Below, piece after piece: positions 35,528 to 36,407 of a DNA stretch of 36,407 bases (positions are counted from its first letter, which is position 1; each line of letters begins with the position of its first letter). The translations under genes were made by a program, and so were the position numbers. The notes beneath the pieces are model-generated. The model saw nothing but the letters and a program-made list of their open reading frames with translations. It had not been told where the DNA came from and ran no database searches. This DNA comes from Methylobacterium iners (GTDB lineage Bacteria > Pseudomonadota > Alphaproteobacteria > Rhizobiales > Beijerinckiaceae): positions 1 to 36,407 of the forward strand of contig NZ_BPQP01000078.1 of NCBI RefSeq assembly GCF_022179305.1, read 5' to 3'.

Positions 35528-35884
35528 TCAGCGGCCGTTCTGGAGCCTGAGCGGGACGGCGCAGGGATCGGGGGTCACGCTGGCGGTCGTGCCCAGGATC
35601 GATCCCGTGGTCTCGGGATCGGAGAGGCCGCTTGCCAACCTTGCCTCGCGCTGGACGGCGGCGGCGCCTACCAGCCAAGTCATGTACTGCGAGGCGCCGA
35701 ACCCCAGGAGCGCGATCATCAGGGAGAGCTTGACCGTCCAGGATAGCAGGACGCGCTTCGGCGCCGGTTCGACGAGAGTCGAATCGAAGAGGGGCGGCTC
35801 AAGATCGGGGAGGGCGGCCGCACGCTCCGGGAGCGGCGCGGAATCCGGAAACCGGGACGGGGGAAGCATGGGCGCGTTCCGCAT
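35528..35884 (-). CDS. Hypothetical one-TM protein
   Basis: I do not recognise a family. The 118-residue product from the ATG at 35884 has a Pro-rich N-terminal cytoplasmic part (MLPPSRFPDSAPLPERAA), one membrane segment KLSLMIALLGFGASQYMTWLVGAAAV near residues 52-75, and a short C-terminal region with a single Cys. An ATG at 35869 (MLPPSRF) and one at 35944 are alternatives; none has a clear ribosome site. The gap of 187 bp to the AprI-like gene holds no gene I can support. Confidence 0.5.
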   Translation of the reverse strand: MRNAPMLPPSRFPDSAPLPERAAALPDLEPPLFDSTLVEPAPKRVLLSWTVKLSLMIALLGFGASQYMTWLVGAAAVQREARLASGLSDPETTGSILGTTASVTPDPCAVPLRLQNGR

Positions 35885-35944
35885 GGCGGCTCGCGGCCGC
35901 CAGGATTCGGGGCCGTGTCGAACTGCGTCCGACACTCTCCGCAA

Positions 35945-36352
35945 AGACGGTTAACGCCGCCTTTCGGAGCCCGGATCGGAGCCTCATCGCGACTTGCCCG
36001 CGCGATAGCGGAGCGCCCGGCCACGCTGATCCTCACCATCGATCGAGAGAGGCGTGGCAAGGTACTGGGAGGTTCGACCAACGCCTCGTCTGACACGAGC
36101 GCGATCCGCCAGGTCTAGTGAATGAACGGCGGACGACAGTCCTGTTGGCTCGACATCAGCGCTTTGTTCGGATCGATCGCGATGTGCGCCATGGCACCGA
36201 CGCTGCTGACGCGAACTGACTTTCGGCTAACCTTTACCCTTCATTGAGAACTTGGTCCGTATCTGGCGGTGTTGTTGCAGGAAAGCGACAGACCTCGCGG
36301 CTGCCAGGACCTACAAGCGCGGCGGCTTTCGCCAACCCAGGACGCGTAAAAA
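35945..36352. other. Gene-poor stretch before the last gene
   Basis: About 400 bases without a supported gene. A 67-codon plus-strand frame at 35915-36118 has no ribosome site or recognisable protein pattern. A 42-codon frame from 36122 is weak. The last 120 bases before 36353 contain the likely leader of the secreted-protein gene, with AGGA at 36339-36342, but no clear promoter boxes are visible. Confidence 0.5.
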
Positions 36353-36407
36353 ATGAAAAAGCTTTTGACTTCTCTTGCTGCCTTTACGGCGCTGACCACG
36401 GTGGCTT
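36353..36407 (+). CDS. Secreted protein, start only (cut by window end)
   Basis: An ATG at 36353 opens MKKLLTSLAAFTALTTVA, a typical Sec signal peptide start, 18 codons before the window ends. AGGA lies about 10 bases upstream. Outer-membrane beta-barrel (Omp31-like porin) proteins of this group often begin in this way, which makes that a reasonable guess; the mature part is outside the window. Confidence 0.6.
   Translation, partial: MKKLLTSLAAFTALTTVA

Noticed and set aside
36122-36250. A 42-codon plus-strand ORF (MNGGRQSCWLDIS...)
   Set aside because: No ribosome site, no recognisable family, and it lies in the leader region of the last gene.

Overview
The window is high-GC, gene-dense bacterial chromosome. 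Gene content and order point to an alphaproteobacterium of the Hyphomicrobiales, most likely Methylobacterium or Methylorubrum. Supporting signs are the alphaproteobacterial SUF operon with two cysteine desulfurases, an ICE-type (Irr) iron-control box in front of it, an EcfG-type general-stress promoter, a TIGR02301-family protein, and the pdxH / lipoprotein / DnaJ / fabI order. The genus is an inference from protein character, not from a search. I saw no tRNA, rRNA, CRISPR array or intact insertion sequence.

Layout. 1-3.05 kb (minus strand): xseB, then a translationally coupled run ygfZ - tag - HD hydrolase - dual-specificity-type phosphatase. 3.15-4.5 kb: a divergent class I dihydroorotase with an altered metal-binding motif. 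4.6-7.9 kb (minus): a small hypothetical gene, then a tightly overlapping set SDR - FG-GAP-like secreted protein - NUDIX hydrolase - TIGR02301 protein that uses TTG and GTG starts. 8-11.3 kb: pdxH (minus), then lipoprotein, DnaJ-family chaperone and fabI (plus). 11.3-13.2 kb: class III-like polyphosphate kinase 2 and a histidine phosphatase. 13.3-17.4 kb: one 1350-residue Pls/PosA-type single-module peptide synthetase. It has adenylation and carrier domains followed by three membrane-pair plus left-handed-beta-helix units, and it is the best candidate here for an undescribed biosynthetic system.

17.4-18.2 kb is a small disturbed patch. It holds a secreted protein of unusual base composition, a decayed copy of the end of the neighbouring alpha/beta hydrolase gene, and the C-terminal half of a VapC-like PIN toxin. 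18.2-26.4 kb is the alpha/beta hydrolase (minus) and, divergently, the SUF iron-sulfur operon: IscS-type desulfurase, sufB, sufC, sufD, sufS, a sufT-like DUF59 gene and sufA. Two ICE-like palindromes sit 19 bp apart, centre to centre, over the probable promoter. Palindromic repeats interrupt sufB-sufC and sufS-sufT.

26.4-29.1 kb (minus): a diguanylate cyclase and a RhlE-like DEAD-box helicase. 29.3-32.8 kb (minus): a hypothetical gene and a stress cluster of three YsnF/AvaK (DUF2382) proteins plus a small PepSY-like secreted protein, headed by a close match to the EcfG promoter. 33-34.6 kb: lemA and an HtpX-like M48 membrane protease. 34.6-36.4 kb: a secreted protein with AprI/Inh-like inhibitor domains, a one-TM hypothetical protein, a gene-poor stretch, and the first 18 codons of a secreted protein, possibly a porin.
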